From Synaphobranchus kaupii (lineage: Eukaryota > Chordata > Actinopteri > Anguilliformes > Synaphobranchidae), in contig CM056376.1 of assembly GCA_029718625.1 (NCBI GenBank), positions 90,277,675 to 90,341,674 of the forward strand: 64,000 bases of DNA. Direction: 5' to 3'. The position numbers were made by a program, and so were the translations under genes. The notes below the pieces were generated by a model. The model ran no database searches. It was not told the origin of the DNA and was given only the letters and a program-made list of their open reading frames with translations. Below, piece by piece: positions 43,998 through 56,815 of the stretch (the stretch's first letter is position 1; every line of letters starts with the position of its first letter).

Positions 43998-45319
43998 TGA
44001 TACTGGTGGATCACCGACAGCATTAAAGCTTATAACAGGTAAAGCATCAAAGAAAACACAGAGTTCAGGTCTTCCTTTCATGTATTGCTTTTAAGTCCAT
44101 AGCTTTTCAGGAATTACATTTTATGAGAAAGCTGTCCAGAACTCAATGACTAAAGAAAGATTTGAGATGATAAGAAGCTGGATTCCACATTTGCATTGCA
44201 TGTTTGACATTCAGTTGATAAATCTTGTACCATTTGACTCAAAAAATGATATGATAAATTAAAATATTAGTGTTCTGTTGCCAACCGTTTATCATGAAAC
44301 ATTACTGAAACATTGAGTACATTCTCAAACGTATCCATCCCTCTGTTTATTCAAATGTATGCTAATGCATGAAAATTTAAGAAGATTACTGAATGTACAA
44401 TATGTACCCGTAACTTTGTCCGGAATTTGGAGAATAGTTTTAAGTTTCTTTCTCTATGATTCTGCAGCTTGAGTGTGTTTCACGGTAGGGATGCAGTGCA
44501 GAATGGTTACGTTGATTCCAGTCCCTCACAAGTTCATCACCACAAAGATGAACTGCTTTACTTTAAGACTATACTTTTCAACTTAGAAGCACCAGGAGGA
44601 GAAGACGAGAGACCTCGCGTGGCAATGTGGTCTCCTGTCCTGTTTGTTGCAGAACATACACCGCAGACCTCAGGTACAGAGATGGACTGAGCAGGGCAGG
44701 GATCTCCATGACAAAGTGGGCCTGTGCTGTTTAGGACAAACAACCTCGTTATTTCAGAACCTGCATGCAGCTGCGCCCCCAGCTCCCATTATGTATCCAT
44801 TTCCGTGGCAGGCAAGCCTTTACCCAGCTCAGTATTTACAGAAGGAAACAATAGCAATGCACCATCTACTTCACAAATTCAAGGCCCAGAATGCGTCGAA
44901 GCTAGCCTGGTTTTCTGGATTATTTCCAGTAATGGAAGGGTTTGTAAGCGTGTTTTGTTATATTCCTAACGAACGATTATAGAAATTTTACCTATTAATT
45001 AGTGGCGTCTTGTTGTTTATTTTGCTTCATTAATGAATCTCCCCTTTCTCCATGTCTCATTAGAAAATGTTCAATTCAGAGAAATCTATTTAATCATGAC
45101 AAATAATATGCGACATCAAAAGATAAATGACTCTATTAGCCAACGCATTAGCTTTTAGTGCTGCATGCAATAAAGACGAGCAAACAAACTTCTGAATATC
45201 TGAACTTCTCCGTGATAATTTAAACCATTAATCATTATAGAATCTGCAAGGATCTGGTGATTTGTTAAATCCACCAATATTCCAAGTGTGGGTTGGAGAA
45301 TGACAAGTACACTTATTCA
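43998..45319. other. No gene seen
   Basis: About 1.3 kb of intronic DNA. The open frames at 44469-44982 have no recognisable domain or splice context, and I do not call them genes. Confidence 0.5.
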
Positions 45320-45790
45320 GGCAACCATACCACCATGCACTATGTTCCTGCTGAATTGCTGAAGCTAAGCAGGTGTGGGCTTGGTTAGTACTGGGATGGG
45401 AGACCTCCTGGGAAAACTAAGTTGCTGCTGGAAGTGATGGGGGCACTGTGCTGTAGGAGATGCAGTCTTTCGGGTGAGTTGTTAAACCGAAGTCCTGACT
45501 CACTGTGGGTCATTAAAGATCCCGTGACACTTATTGTAAGGAGTCGGCGTTTCCCCGGTGTCTAAATTCCCAACCTGGCTCTTTCAATCTGCCACCTAAT
45601 CGTCCCCCAGTTTAATTGGCTCTCCCTCTCTACCTCAGCTGATGTGTTGAGCTGTCTGGCGCAAAATGGCTGCTGTGGGTGCTACATATTGGTGGTAGAG
45701 GTGAGTTTCCCCCTCATCATTGTAAAGCACTTTGAGTCACCGGTTGGTGAAAAAGGCACTATATAAATGCAAGGCATTATTATAATAAAG
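45320..45790 (+). mobile_element. 5S rRNA-derived SINE (SINE3-like)
   Basis: The first 115 bp follow 5S rRNA: aaccataccaccatgcac, then gaagctaagcaggtgtgggc (box A region), ggttagtactgggatgggag and acc (box C). The body carries the fish-SINE segment gggtcattaaagatcccgtg. The tail has gtaaagcactttgag and ggcactatataaatgcaagg, then ATT repeats. The head is diverged from real 5S at several positions in its first half, so it is a retroposon, not a 5S gene. It ends about 60 bp before the assembly gap. Confidence 0.88.
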
Positions 45791-45850
45791 TTCAGACAAT
45801 ATGTGGACATGGGCAAAGGTGCACAATCTTGTGATGTGAAGAACAATAAT

Positions 45851-46350
45851 NNNNNNNNNNNNNNNNNNNNNNNNNNNNNNNNNNNNNNNNNNNNNNNNNN
45901 NNNNNNNNNNNNNNNNNNNNNNNNNNNNNNNNNNNNNNNNNNNNNNNNNNNNNNNNNNNNNNNNNNNNNNNNNNNNNNNNNNNNNNNNNNNNNNNNNNNN
46001 NNNNNNNNNNNNNNNNNNNNNNNNNNNNNNNNNNNNNNNNNNNNNNNNNNNNNNNNNNNNNNNNNNNNNNNNNNNNNNNNNNNNNNNNNNNNNNNNNNNN
46101 NNNNNNNNNNNNNNNNNNNNNNNNNNNNNNNNNNNNNNNNNNNNNNNNNNNNNNNNNNNNNNNNNNNNNNNNNNNNNNNNNNNNNNNNNNNNNNNNNNNN
46201 NNNNNNNNNNNNNNNNNNNNNNNNNNNNNNNNNNNNNNNNNNNNNNNNNNNNNNNNNNNNNNNNNNNNNNNNNNNNNNNNNNNNNNNNNNNNNNNNNNNN
46301 NNNNNNNNNNNNNNNNNNNNNNNNNNNNNNNNNNNNNNNNNNNNNNNNNN
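45851..46350. other. Assembly gap (500 N)
   Basis: Exactly 500 unknown bases, probably a fixed-size placeholder, so the true length here is unknown. Frames running through it are meaningless. Confidence 0.99.
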
Positions 46351-47811
46351 ACACTATTATTAAAGCTACATTTTACTTACTCGTTTATTATGCAAAATTC
46401 TTTTTTTAAATGTAAGATTATTCATTTTTTATTTTAAACTATTTTAGCAACTATTTAAATCAAGTACAGGTCTTAAATAACAGCTCGTTGTGATATTGTA
46501 ACGGGCATGTTTGCTGGATTGTGGGAACTGCGGCCATTGCTGTCTAACCAAATTAAGAGATACGGTTAACTCACCGAACTGAAGCCCAAGGTCAAAAGCT
46601 CAGGGAACCAATGAAACTCATGCTCTGGTTCTAGGAGTGTTACATCGTATGTTTTAGAGGATGTGCTCTCACATTAGTGAACTCTGATAAAATATATTGC
46701 ATAATATGTCACAGAGCCCAGTTTTTGTGATCTTTGTACATGTATCTAACTCTGCTCTGTAGCAATAATGGGGAAATCTGCCATGATAATGTGAGAATGC
46801 CAGCTTTCGATCATTGACTGAAATGGCCTTATTTTAAGACTCCTGTTCAAAGCAGTGAGTCATTGATAATGCATGATAGCTCCATCCAGTTTGGGGTTCA
46901 TGAAGCCTTATTCACCAGTCATAACTGCACTCTTGTTTTTGAGGTAATGGTTTGAGGTAAGGTTTTTGTAATGTTTGATTCTAATGTATGCTCCATGCAG
47001 TAAATACAATGCTATGCTTCTTTTTGTTGCTGTAGCACATTTCATTTCATTCGTGGTTTTTAGTTGGTCTGCCTTGAGGCCACAGCTCAATAATGAATGC
47101 ATGGGGTAACCGTTAAGTGTGATAAATTAATGGTATCTTTAACATGGGCTCTGCATGGTGAAGGACAAAATGACCTGGACTGGAATTTAATCTCTGATGG
47201 GTGGCAGAAAGGTGTGGGCTTGGAGATGGAAATATTGAAAAAAAAGAAAAAACTGGTACTTCAGCAGAGCATTGTGGGTATGTGCTGTTGAACAAGGATC
47301 AGAGAGTTTGGCGTCCATTTTGCGGTGCAATAGCCTGATTCCCCGACACTCCGAAAACCATGAATGCCAGCATCAGTACGAATGTGTGAGATGTTACCTT
47401 TAGCAGGCCTGCCTCCATAAATAACAAAGCAGGACTGCTTAATGGAACCTGGGGTTCGCAATATTTAACGCCTCTCTTGGACACGTCCTGGACAGATCAG
47501 CGTTAATTGCCGTGCTTTTAATTGACGGATGGCAGAGTGAAGAGGTTCTGAGCTTGTGGTTCAGCAATGGAAGATGAGTGAAACATGGGCTACTGCCACA
47601 GTAAACACTCCTCTGCACTGATAATTAATACAAAATTGGCTGCAACCAACAAAAGATGGAAACCACTTAAATAGTTGGGTTTTTGCTGAAGTCGCCCTGC
47701 CAGTGTTACTCTATTTTAAGATGGCTTCTAATGATATTCATGACCATAGTGAGCAATGCTTTGATGGGAGTTTGTGAATGTGTTGTATAGTCTATGGTGG
47801 CATTATGTTGA
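46351..47811. other. No gene seen
   Basis: About 1.5 kb of intronic DNA after the gap; nothing recognised. Confidence 0.5.
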
Positions 47812-47813
47812 TA

Positions 47814-48357
47814 CACTGCCTGGCCAAAAAAAAAGTCGCACACGCTAATATTTAGTTGGACCGCCTTTAGCTTTGATTACGGCGCACATTCGTCGTGGCA
47901 ATGCTTCGACAACCTTATGCAAAGTCACAACATTTATTTCCGTCCAGAGTTGCATTCATTTTTGGCCGGGATGTTGTATTGACAAAGGGAGAGTCGAACC
48001 ACTCCGTAAAAGTCTTTTCCAGCACATCCCAAAGACTTTTAATGGGGTTAAGGTCAGGACTCTGGTGGCCAATTCATGTGTGAAAATGATTCCTCATGCT
48101 CCCTGAACCACTCTTTCACAATTTGAGCCCGATGAATCTTGGCATTGTCGTCCTGGAATATGCCCATTGATGGGATAACCTGGGCACTCAGTACATTCAG
48201 GTACTCAGGTGACTTCATGTTATTGCTGCATAATGTTGTTGAGCCTAGACCTGACCAACTGAAGCAACCCCAGATCATAACACTGCCTCCAGAGGCTTGT
48301 ACAGTGGGCACTACGCATGACGGGTGCAATGGCGACTTTTTTTTTGGCCAGGCAGTG
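47814..48357 (-). mobile_element. Tc1-like transposon, internally deleted
   Basis: The ends are inverted repeats CACTGCCTGGCCAAAAAAAA and its complement (ttttttttggccaggcagtg), flanked by TA at 47812-47813 and 48358-48359. At 544 bp it is well below the usual 1.2-1.6 kb. Only the C-terminal transposase region remains, on the minus strand. Confidence 0.9.
47865..48325 (-). pseudogene. Tc1 transposase C-terminal remnant
   Basis: The minus-strand reading [13 protein letters not shown] is followed by [20 protein letters not shown], then after a one-base frame change SPDLNPI and DVLEKTF. These carry the second and third DDE motifs. The N-terminal DNA-binding part and the first catalytic Asp are deleted, and a frameshift lies between the second and third motifs. 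It is inactive. Confidence 0.85.
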
Positions 48358-48359
48358 TA

Positions 48360-50380
48360 TTTTACTGAATTTCCAATTGACATATGTTGTAAGCTTCAGT
48401 CAGCACCTGATTAACACCTTAGACAGCACGTCACTCAATCTCCTGCTCAATTTATGACAATTTAATGACTTAACTGATAACTGATCTAATGAAACAGGTG
48501 ATTTCTAAAAGTAGAGTAACTGGATTTATTACAGAACTATGATTATTTGATTGCACAGTTTGTTGTTTACTTTCAAAACACTTCCGAAATTTCCACATCA
48601 ACAAACAATAACTTCAGAAAAGTTTAATTCTAATATCTAGCAGGCAACATGATTTATGTAACTTTTCAGATAAATACCCGTAGAAATAGCAATTAATTAT
48701 TAATAATACGTTTGTATGTATCAGTATTATATGCATGCGTTCCATAAATTTCTATTTTATAAGCATTGCAATTTAACTTTGAACAGGCCATGACTCATAC
48801 ATATTAAATTAAGATTAAACATCAATTCATATTAAAATGATGACCTCTTAACAAATGACTAAACAGCTTGTTAGTGATTACTTTAACTTGTGGATGGGGT
48901 ACGTATTTAATCTACTTTATTTTACCTTGTTAGTTGTGGACTTCAGACCTTATGTGAATTCAAAGCTGTTACTGCTAAAGATTATTGTATCCATAACATA
49001 ATTACATAGTTGGCTGTTTCTCTTGGGGAAGGCTTAACAACCAATGCTTGTTGCAAGGGTAGATCATTTAGTAGGTCACTATTGTTCCTAGATTACTATT
49101 TTAGAACACACTGCTCCTTCCATCAAATTTACGTTTCCTTTTCAACGCTGGCTACCAGAAAGTGTTATGTTTAACCTGTGTTTTAACTTTTCTTGTTGTG
49201 CCTTTTTATCTTTTACAAATGAACATCAAAACTACAAAAGCATTATTTGATACCTGGTGTGTTCATTCTTCATAGTTGTTTTGCATAAGATAATATCCAA
49301 CAGTAACACAGATTTTATATTGAGAGCAAGCAAAGCAAAAGGAAAAAAACACCCCATAATTTCAAACAATGTATCATAAAATTGGACACATTACACATAA
49401 AAAATATGCAATGTTGACTATGCTGTGAAGTACACTATAATTATAGTTTCATTTCAGCACAAACAATATTGTCTTCTTTGCAGGCACACACACAGGCACG
49501 CACACACACGCAACCTTGCATATGTACAACACACACATCCACAGTTTGTAAACAAACATCAGTTACATGATTAAAATGACAATTAAACAAATGCAAACAG
49601 CAACATTTAATTTCAGTTATTAGTGCATGTGCTAATATTGTGTTTGTGAGAACAAAACATTTGTGCACATGAATTTGTATATTTAATGCTTTAAAAGACA
49701 AAACATTGAAACACACATACAAACTTAGCATGAGCAGATCGATAACTGAAATGTGTGAATGTGTGTTGAAATTCAATGCGATTGTGTGAAAGATTGTGAT
49801 GAAGTAGCCTACTATGCATTAAGTTCCATATGTGCGCGTGAGGTTTTTGAAAACTGTGGATGTATGTGTATGCAAGGTTGTGTATGTGTGCGCAGTGCGC
49901 GTGTGTACATGTGCAGTCACATACGTACTCATGCGTGCTTTGGTTTGAACTGGCAAGCTTGCAAAAAAGTATGTGCATTATGAATTTAGTTTGATTAATA
50001 TCCAATAGGGCACCTAATATCATTTTGTACATGATGCGTATGTGCCAACTGACAGTAGGCTACTACAAATTAGTTATTGGGCTGGTAACACGTCACAATA
50101 ACATGACTGTAACCATTTTTTATGTGTGTATGTCACTATAATGTCATAATCGCCTGTGTTACTAGTAGTCTACTATTTAAACAACAATACGTGTGGGCAC
50201 TGTGGTTGGATGGGGCTTAAAGAATAAAGCTGGCTATATTATGTAAATGGGTAAGGAAAGCATTGAAGAAAACATGACGGTAACATATCAGCTGTTTCAG
50301 GTGGGCCTAATTCTTTGAAGCAATTTCCCTCCGGTTGTTCTCAGTCGCCAGTTTCTCGAGTCGTCTGGAGAGGCACATTT
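48360..50380. other. No gene seen
   Basis: About 2 kb of AT-rich DNA upstream of the exon 1b promoter. It includes a CA-rich patch at about 49482-49540 and TG-rich sequence at about 49855-49920; nothing else was recognised. Confidence 0.5.
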
Positions 50381-51353
50381 TGAGGAGCTATGACGTCACC
50401 AGTATCGCGGAGTGAAAGTCGCGCCTGTATCTGCAGCTTTTTAAAGAACAGGGGCAAGCCTCTAGGAGCTCTAGGAGCTGGCACAGAACTAGGACCGGGG
50501 CTTGTGGCGCCGATACAGACTGAACATTGATTACAAGTTCCAGTAGGCTATCTGAATTCTTAAAACCGACAGCCTACAGGATACACTAGGAGACGAGATC
50601 CAGCGATTAGACGGTTAAACTCTCACCTTACTATGTCGTTTTGTCTTAAACATGCCTGAAGAGAGGGGATTTTCGAGGGAAATATTCAACGGGAACGAGT
50701 CTGCAAGGATCTATCAAGGCGGTGAGCGGTGAAACTAAGGGGTAGTGATGTAGCAGCATGCACAAAATGCAATGCGTAGTTGATAAGATACCCCCCCATG
50801 CGGAAAATAGCGACAAGAAACTGTTTTTTTGTTAGAAAATTGCTGGAAAGAGACATGATGGTGCAGCCGGATACAGATTTACGCCCGATATATGCATGAT
50901 ATGCACCGGAGAGAGTGTTGATCAGCGCGCCGAGTCACTGTGCTTGCTGCTCAAAGAGCAGGAGCTGCGATCTGCGGTTACAGCCACAAGCAGATAACTG
51001 AGAAGTGACCGCTAGAAATTCCATCACTTCGACTGACGCCAAGAAGTCCCCTGGACGCCGGGGTAGAATTGCACCAATGTTACAGAGAAGTTTCCACTTT
51101 CATTTAATTTAAGTAGCCTACTGATAACCCCGTTAGGTCGATTGAAACGGTCAGGATCATTCCCATTCATGGATTGTTTTTATTCTGACAACATTTTTTC
51201 GTTTCGTGAATACAAAAAGGATTTTGCGTCCCGTTTTTAGTTTTTTTTTTGTTGTTGTTGTTGTTGCTGTTAAGACGTTCGGGAGCAGAATGGATTTGTC
51301 TGTTTTCTGAGGATCACGGGCTCCGCTGCCCGGGTGTTGCGAGTCTCTCAACG
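50381..51353 (+). promoter_or_regulatory. tafa5: Probable promoter and 5'UTR of tafa5 exon 1b transcript
   Basis: A perfect CRE palindrome TGACGTCA lies at 50391-50398. A TATA-like ctttttaaag follows at 50437-50446. CpG content rises from here to exon 1b compared with the AT-rich DNA upstream. If these elements work, transcription would start near 50470 and give a leader of about 880 nt. This would make the isoform-2-type transcript a candidate for cAMP/CREB control. The function is inferred from motif and position only. Confidence 0.5.
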
Positions 51354-51444
51354 ATGCAGATCCTCCGAGTCGCGTGGGCTTTCGCAGGAGCGGCAGTCTG
51401 CTGTTTTGTTATTTTTTTGATCCACTCACACTTGATGAAAGAAG
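51354..51444 (+). CDS. tafa5: tafa5 alternative first coding exon 1b (TAFA5 isoform-2-type N-terminus)
   Basis: The exon encodes 30 codons plus one base: MQILRVAWAFAGAAVCC, FVIFLIHSHL, MKE. I recognise this as the N-terminus of vertebrate TAFA5/FAM19A5 isoform 2, whose mammalian form reads MQLLKxxWAxAGAAxCC and ends in KEG before the shared QLAAGTCE exon. Residues 5-23 form a hydrophobic signal or anchor segment. The donor is GAAG/GTAACT at 51444/51445, phase 1, the same as exon 1a, so both can splice to one exon 2. Exon 2 would supply the end of the split Gly codon. The ATG has A at -3, a better context than exon 1a. Without splicing the frame stops at TAA 51451-51453. Later exons are outside the window. 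Confidence 0.9.
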
Positions 51445-52463
51445 GTAACTGTTAATTCCGTTGTTTTTTATTTCTGCAATTCATTGCAAAGGCTTATGTG
51501 GATCTCTTGTTTAGATTACTGCCAATACTTATTCCTTCGTTTTATGTTATCACGCAATTGTCTGTTATTCTATTACATCGCCGTGGACTGCGTCTTTTGC
51601 GCTAGTGTGCATAATCATCAGAATTATCGCCAGCATTATTTGGGCATCTCTTGTTGATGCCGAGCGGAAAAGACACTGAACATTAATACCATAATCACCA
51701 TTTAGGCTGTACCTTTCGCTAAAGAAGATAACACCTGATTAATGAAGTATGTTTATTAATTTCAACAGGTCATTCATTCACTCCATTAAATATAAGTAAA
51801 TGCGTTTTATGCCATCGTGTATATAGCCTATTGAACAATTTGGGCTTTGTTGTTCACAAATAATCGTTGATAGAAAAGTAGAATTTCAGAATATATTCAG
51901 ATAGAGTAGATTAAAAATTAAATGTTGGGGGACGAAAAACGTGACACAGTTGTTACAGATTAAATGATTTACCATTGAATTCTTCAATAGATGGCACTAG
52001 AGTCTTGCTGAAGGGCAACGCCGGGGTCAAGCTGTAATTATGTTCTTGTTATTAGCTACATTTCCAGTTGTCAGATTTTCCCCTGGATTTTATCCCGTAG
52101 CCTACCGCCAACATAGGCTACACGATCCATGTTGAAGTGTAAGGCGGTCAATAATACAATTTAAAGATTACTCATGAAAGTGTGCAACAGTTATGTTACA
52201 TTTTCGCTGGAAGTTGAACTTTGGGTAGGCTAGCGGTATCACAAGCAACATTTCTAGTCTTTTGCTATAGTTACTGCGGCTACTAACGCATAGCCTACAT
52301 AGTCTACTCACGCCTACAGCAGTTACTGGAAAAAAAACAACTACGTAAATTATTAAAATAAATGAAACACGACAATAAATCTCTTTTTTTAAAGTCGCAA
52401 TTATCATATTTTGGCTCAATAATCACAATTTCTATAATCACTAAGTTATAATATTCAACTGCA

Positions 52464-52467
<4 letters not shown>

Positions 52468-52515
<48 letters not shown>
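52468..52515. repeat. (TA)n microsatellite
   Basis: About 24 uninterrupted TA steps. Confidence 0.97.
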
Positions 52516-52517
<2 letters not shown>

Positions 52518-55500
52518 ATAGTCATATTAAAATGTAAAACTATCTTGTTCTGGGAAGGGTGTTAATGGGTTATGATGGAGGGTGTATTTTAAAGTAGCCT
52601 ACTCTCTGGTACTCTTTCTACTCTTAGAACAAGTGGGTTACTTGGACCAAGACAAACTCTTAGAAAGCTGCTAAAAACATGATTTTCATAACTTAATTGC
52701 GCAGGCTGTTTCTTGAGAGAACAATCGTGGCTTGTTCGCGGGAGAGGGGGAGGTTCATTGAGAAGGCCACTGTTGTTCCTGTGCTGTGGTAGAGCTAGAG
52801 GAAGAGAATGGCCGTCGTGCCGTGTCACTTTAACACACTCAACGCTTTGTGTTAAAATACGGGTCAACCTATGGCTAATCCACTCTCTCCAAATGTCCAT
52901 TCCCCGTCTCGCGGTGGAAAGGAAGCGAAGCTATCCGGTGAGAATGCCCCCTGTACCTGCGTTCGCGCTCCCTTGCTCATCCACGTTTGACGGAGGATTT
53001 CACAACTTTGTTAGGAGAATAAAAACCACCTGAAATATTTCTTTAATATCTATTTACTACTGCGCAAAAAAAAAAAAACATTATATGAAAGAATTACATA
53101 TATTTTCTCTCTGTGATGAGCTTGAACCACACATGCTAGACATTTGTGGCATTGGCAACAAAATGGAAGTGGTCTTGTTTCTCGCCAAATGAAAGTATGG
53201 TTCCTTTCTTCCCACATGCCCTTATTTCAAGAATATTTCTGCCTCCGGTCACTGCTAAATGTGACTTTTTTTCATTGCTTCACATTAGATAGATTTGTAT
53301 GGTGATCAGAATTATTCTCAAGTTAAATTTAAGATCCGTTTAATCAGTCTGACAAGATCACAGGGAATGCTTAACATGTTTTTTAAATAACAAGAATGTT
53401 CTATTGGGTGTTTCTCACGAAAAAAATATTATGCTTTTGCAGCTAATCCCCACGCGTTTCATACCATCCAGTTGTTTGATTGTTGCCTTGTGTTTCTGAC
53501 AATGCAGTTATTTAATTATTCCTATTGTGTAAAGATGTCCTTTGCTCTATGTGGAATGTTTTTTTTAAATAGAAAAGCACAGATACCATTTCCTTTCAGC
53601 CTGTCTGACCAAGGTCACAGCAGACTATGGCAAATTGCAAACAGAATGCAAATTCCAACTTTTACAAAATATGGACCCGTTTTAAGCAGAATATAGAACC
53701 GCAACTTACTAAGATCTTTCAGCAATTTCATTGCTATTCCCATGAGTAAGCTGTATTAGTGTTTAAATAGTAAAGGTGCATGGCAGTGAAGAAATATCTG
53801 TGTCAGAATAATGGGCAGAGCAAAGCACTGCAGTTGAATGGACAAATTGTGAAATATTTGTGTGATTCTGAAGCCAAATCTTGTCATACAGTATAAACAC
53901 ATTGGCTGGAGGCATATATGTGTTGTGTGTTGTATCTGCACATAACCAGTTGATTTTGGCAGTGAATCAGGCCCTGTGGCTTGTGACAGAAGCTCACTCC
54001 TGGATTCAACAAGGATCTAAACAAACATATTATGGCAAGTTAACTAATGGGGGTAAAATACTGCACGTTTGTATTGGGGGAAAAAAAGAATGGTTCACTT
54101 ACTATGAAGTCAAAGTTAAAATCTTAATTGAGTCCAATGGTTATGAAAGAGAGGAGGGAATTTAATGAGGGGTTAAACATTTTGGTCTTATTTTCTTGGG
54201 GCCAGTCTGGGCATACAGTATAGTTACTATCCCAATGGGCACTTAACATTCATTTGAAACAATTACAAAATTCCTTATCCTTACACATTTGTATTAATAT
54301 TACCGGTTGCACAAGTCAGGCTAATGTGTAAGTATCTGCAAACTATGTGACACAAGGCTTACGTTCTTTACTCAAAGGTCAAGCATAGAGGTTAGATTGA
54401 ATGTACCCCTAAGGCAATTGTTTTGTTATTATTATGTTAAATTCAAGAGTATGAACTGTATTCAAACAACATTAGGGTGCCATACTTTGTATAAGCCTAT
54501 GAGCATTTTACTCTGTTAAATGCATTTTTTTTTCTCTACAAGCTTAACACCCACCAAAATTATTTAAAAATTTGTATTTTTTATTTTAATTTTTATGAGG
54601 ATGACACATTCTGTGCAGGCCATGATTCAGTTAAACTTTGTCTTTGACTCACAATTCACTAACCATTTGTTTCTTCATAGTAAGCGCAAAATACCTATGA
54701 AAATGTTCATAGGTAACAATTAAGGGCAATTAATGGTTTAACCCAGGGGTTAGTCAAGATGTTAGACTGAGAAGTAGCTAGATGTTGAAAGTAACAGGAA
54801 ATACGGAATTGGAAGCCTGGTATTGTGCTGAAGGTACAAGACTCCAGTAATGAAAATAGAAGGGCTGATTCCATGTAGGATACAAGGTGCTTAACTTTTC
54901 TTCAGTAAAATTTCCCTCCTTATAAATGTGATCATATAATAAGCTGTGCAAGTAATCTCTGCTAAGCAAGTAAATAATGTAAATGTTATGCTAAGTAAGG
55001 AAAAGTGCCATCCTATGGAGGGATTGTTTGCATGCCATTGATAGGATAATTGCAGCTCACAGTGGTACCATTACCGAGCAATGGCTTGTGTGATTTACAG
55101 ATGGAAGGCTTATTCACCAGTGCCATGCATTTACAGTCCCATTGCCTAAAACCCTCTGAAAGACGGATGTGAAACATGCTGCTCTCCAGGCTGATGAGAC
55201 ATAAAGATACTCAAGAACTGACAACCTCCTTCAGTGTATGAATGAATGCAAATCGGGTGATCGTCATTGTGGCTGAAAATCTTTTTTTTTTTTTGTGCGC
55301 TTTGTACTCTTATAACTTAGTTAATAACAAGTATATAACTAGTATAACTTATAACTAGTTTCCATAGCTTCATGTGAAGAACCATTTCAGTACATCAGAA
55401 CCACAATAAAGGCATGGAAATTATACTGTATTACAGAACAAAAATTATAAAGGAATTATCACCACAAGTGAGGAAATTAGGTCAGTTGAAAGAGACAAAG

Positions 55501-55525
55501 AGTCATTAGGATTAAGTAGTGCAAA

Positions 55526-55530
55526 TCTCT

Positions 55531-55562
<32 letters not shown>

Positions 55563-55580
55563 GTCTGTCTGTCTGTCTGT
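55526..55580. repeat. (CT)n followed by (GTCT)n
   Basis: A pyrimidine-rich simple repeat: about 25 bp of CT, then GTCT/TTCT units. Confidence 0.95.
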
Positions 55581-56154
55581 GTGCATGTGTGTTTGTTATA
55601 TATATAGGGTAGAATAGCTTTGGCCATGAATTACACTTGCAAGGGGTGGTTAAAGAAGTGGTCTTGGGTTCTCAGCCCTTTTAACATTTTTCGTTTGAGG
55701 GCTTGAGATGAGTGTGGCTCTAGAGGTCAACCGATATATGTTATGTTGGCCAACCAATGTTGACTGACATCTCTTTTTTGAGGTGTTTGCCATTGGCCGG
55801 TGATGGAGCTGAAATCGCTGATATTTCAAAGGATAAATAAGAAAAGTAGAGAATCAAGGCAAGTTCAGAGGCTTCCAATCCCTGTTAAAAAAAAAAAAAC
55901 TCCAAAACATAGATTCACATCTGACTCAGAATTCAAAAAGGGCATCATGCCTACAAGCTTTTTTTTGCCAAGTTTGCAATTTAAGAGAGTGATCTGATGT
56001 GAAGTATCTCTAGGAGGTAACATTCTGAACCAGTTTGAAGACTAGGCCTACAGTTAAAGTTATATGAGCATCAGAATAGGAGAAATTACTTTTGAAAGAT
56101 TCAGCATGCTTTTGCCATACACAAGATGGCCACTGAGTCAGGAGATCCTGCATG

Positions 56155-56815
56155 TGGCAACATAATCTCTTCAAGTATTTTGATGTATTCAAACTGATCC
56201 ATGATCCCTGGTATACGATAAATAGGCCCAACACCGTAGTATGAAAAAACATCCCCATACCATGATTTTTGCGCCACCATGCTTCACTGCCTTCACAGTG
56301 TACTGTGGCTTGAATTCAGTACCCGGGGGTCGTCTGACGTACTGTCGACGACCACTAGACCCGAAAAGAACAATTTTACTCTCATCTGTCCACAGAATGT
56401 TACGCCATTTCTCTTTAGGCCAATCGATGTGTTCCTTGGCAAATTTTAACCAATTCTGCACACGCCGTTTTTTCGACAGTGGTGCTTTACGGGGGCTTCT
56501 TGCTGATAGCTTAGCTTCGATCAAACGTCTTCTGACTGTAACTGCACTTACAGGTAAATTTAGATCATCTTTGATCTTTCTGGAGGTGATGATTGGCTGA
56601 ATCTTTGCCATTCTGACTATTCTTCGATCCGTTTTAACAGTAGTTGCTCGTTTTCTTCCGCGTGTTTCGGGTTTTTGTTGCCATTTTAAAGCATTTGAGA
56701 TCATTTTAGCTGAGCATCCTATAATTTGCTGCACTTCTTTATACGTTTCCCCCTCTCCGATCAACTTTTTAATCAAATTACGTTGTTCCTCCGAACAATG
56801 TTTGGAACAGCCCAT
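56155..56815 (-). pseudogene. Tc1-family transposase, N-terminal two thirds, frameshifted
   Basis: From the ATG at 56815 an unbroken frame of about 190 codons reads [15 protein letters not shown], then a paired-type helix-turn-helix region (residues 8-45), GRKR at about 53-56 (AT-hook-like linker), a second helix-turn-helix (about 66-104) and WTDESKI with the first catalytic Asp at about D144. KIMVWGCF ends the open part at about residue 190. A frameshift in a T-run then breaks it; the next frame continues with [12 protein letters not shown] and IKILEE to about 56155. The second and third acidic motifs are missing. It is the best-preserved transposase reading frame in the window but cannot be catalytic. 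Confidence 0.88.

Larger units (their letters stand above)
51445..56154. other. tafa5: tafa5 intron shared by both transcripts; no exon seen
   Basis: It begins GTAACT. It contains (TA)n at 52468-52515, short A/T runs and (CT)n/(GTCT)n at 55526-55580. About 55720-55835 resembles a common fish repeat that begins 'agaggtcaaccgatatatg' and later has ttggccg; I know the pattern but not a reliable family name. No TAFA exon was found. Confidence 0.5.

Noticed and set aside
44469..44982. Open frames of 73-112 codons as possible genes
   Set aside because: No recognised domain, no paired splice sites and no conservation evidence available.
45320..45435. Functional 5S rRNA gene
   Set aside because: The head is diverged from 5S and is fused to a SINE body and 3' tail.
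45737..46363. Open frames of about 200 codons
   Set aside because: They consist almost wholly of the 500-N gap.
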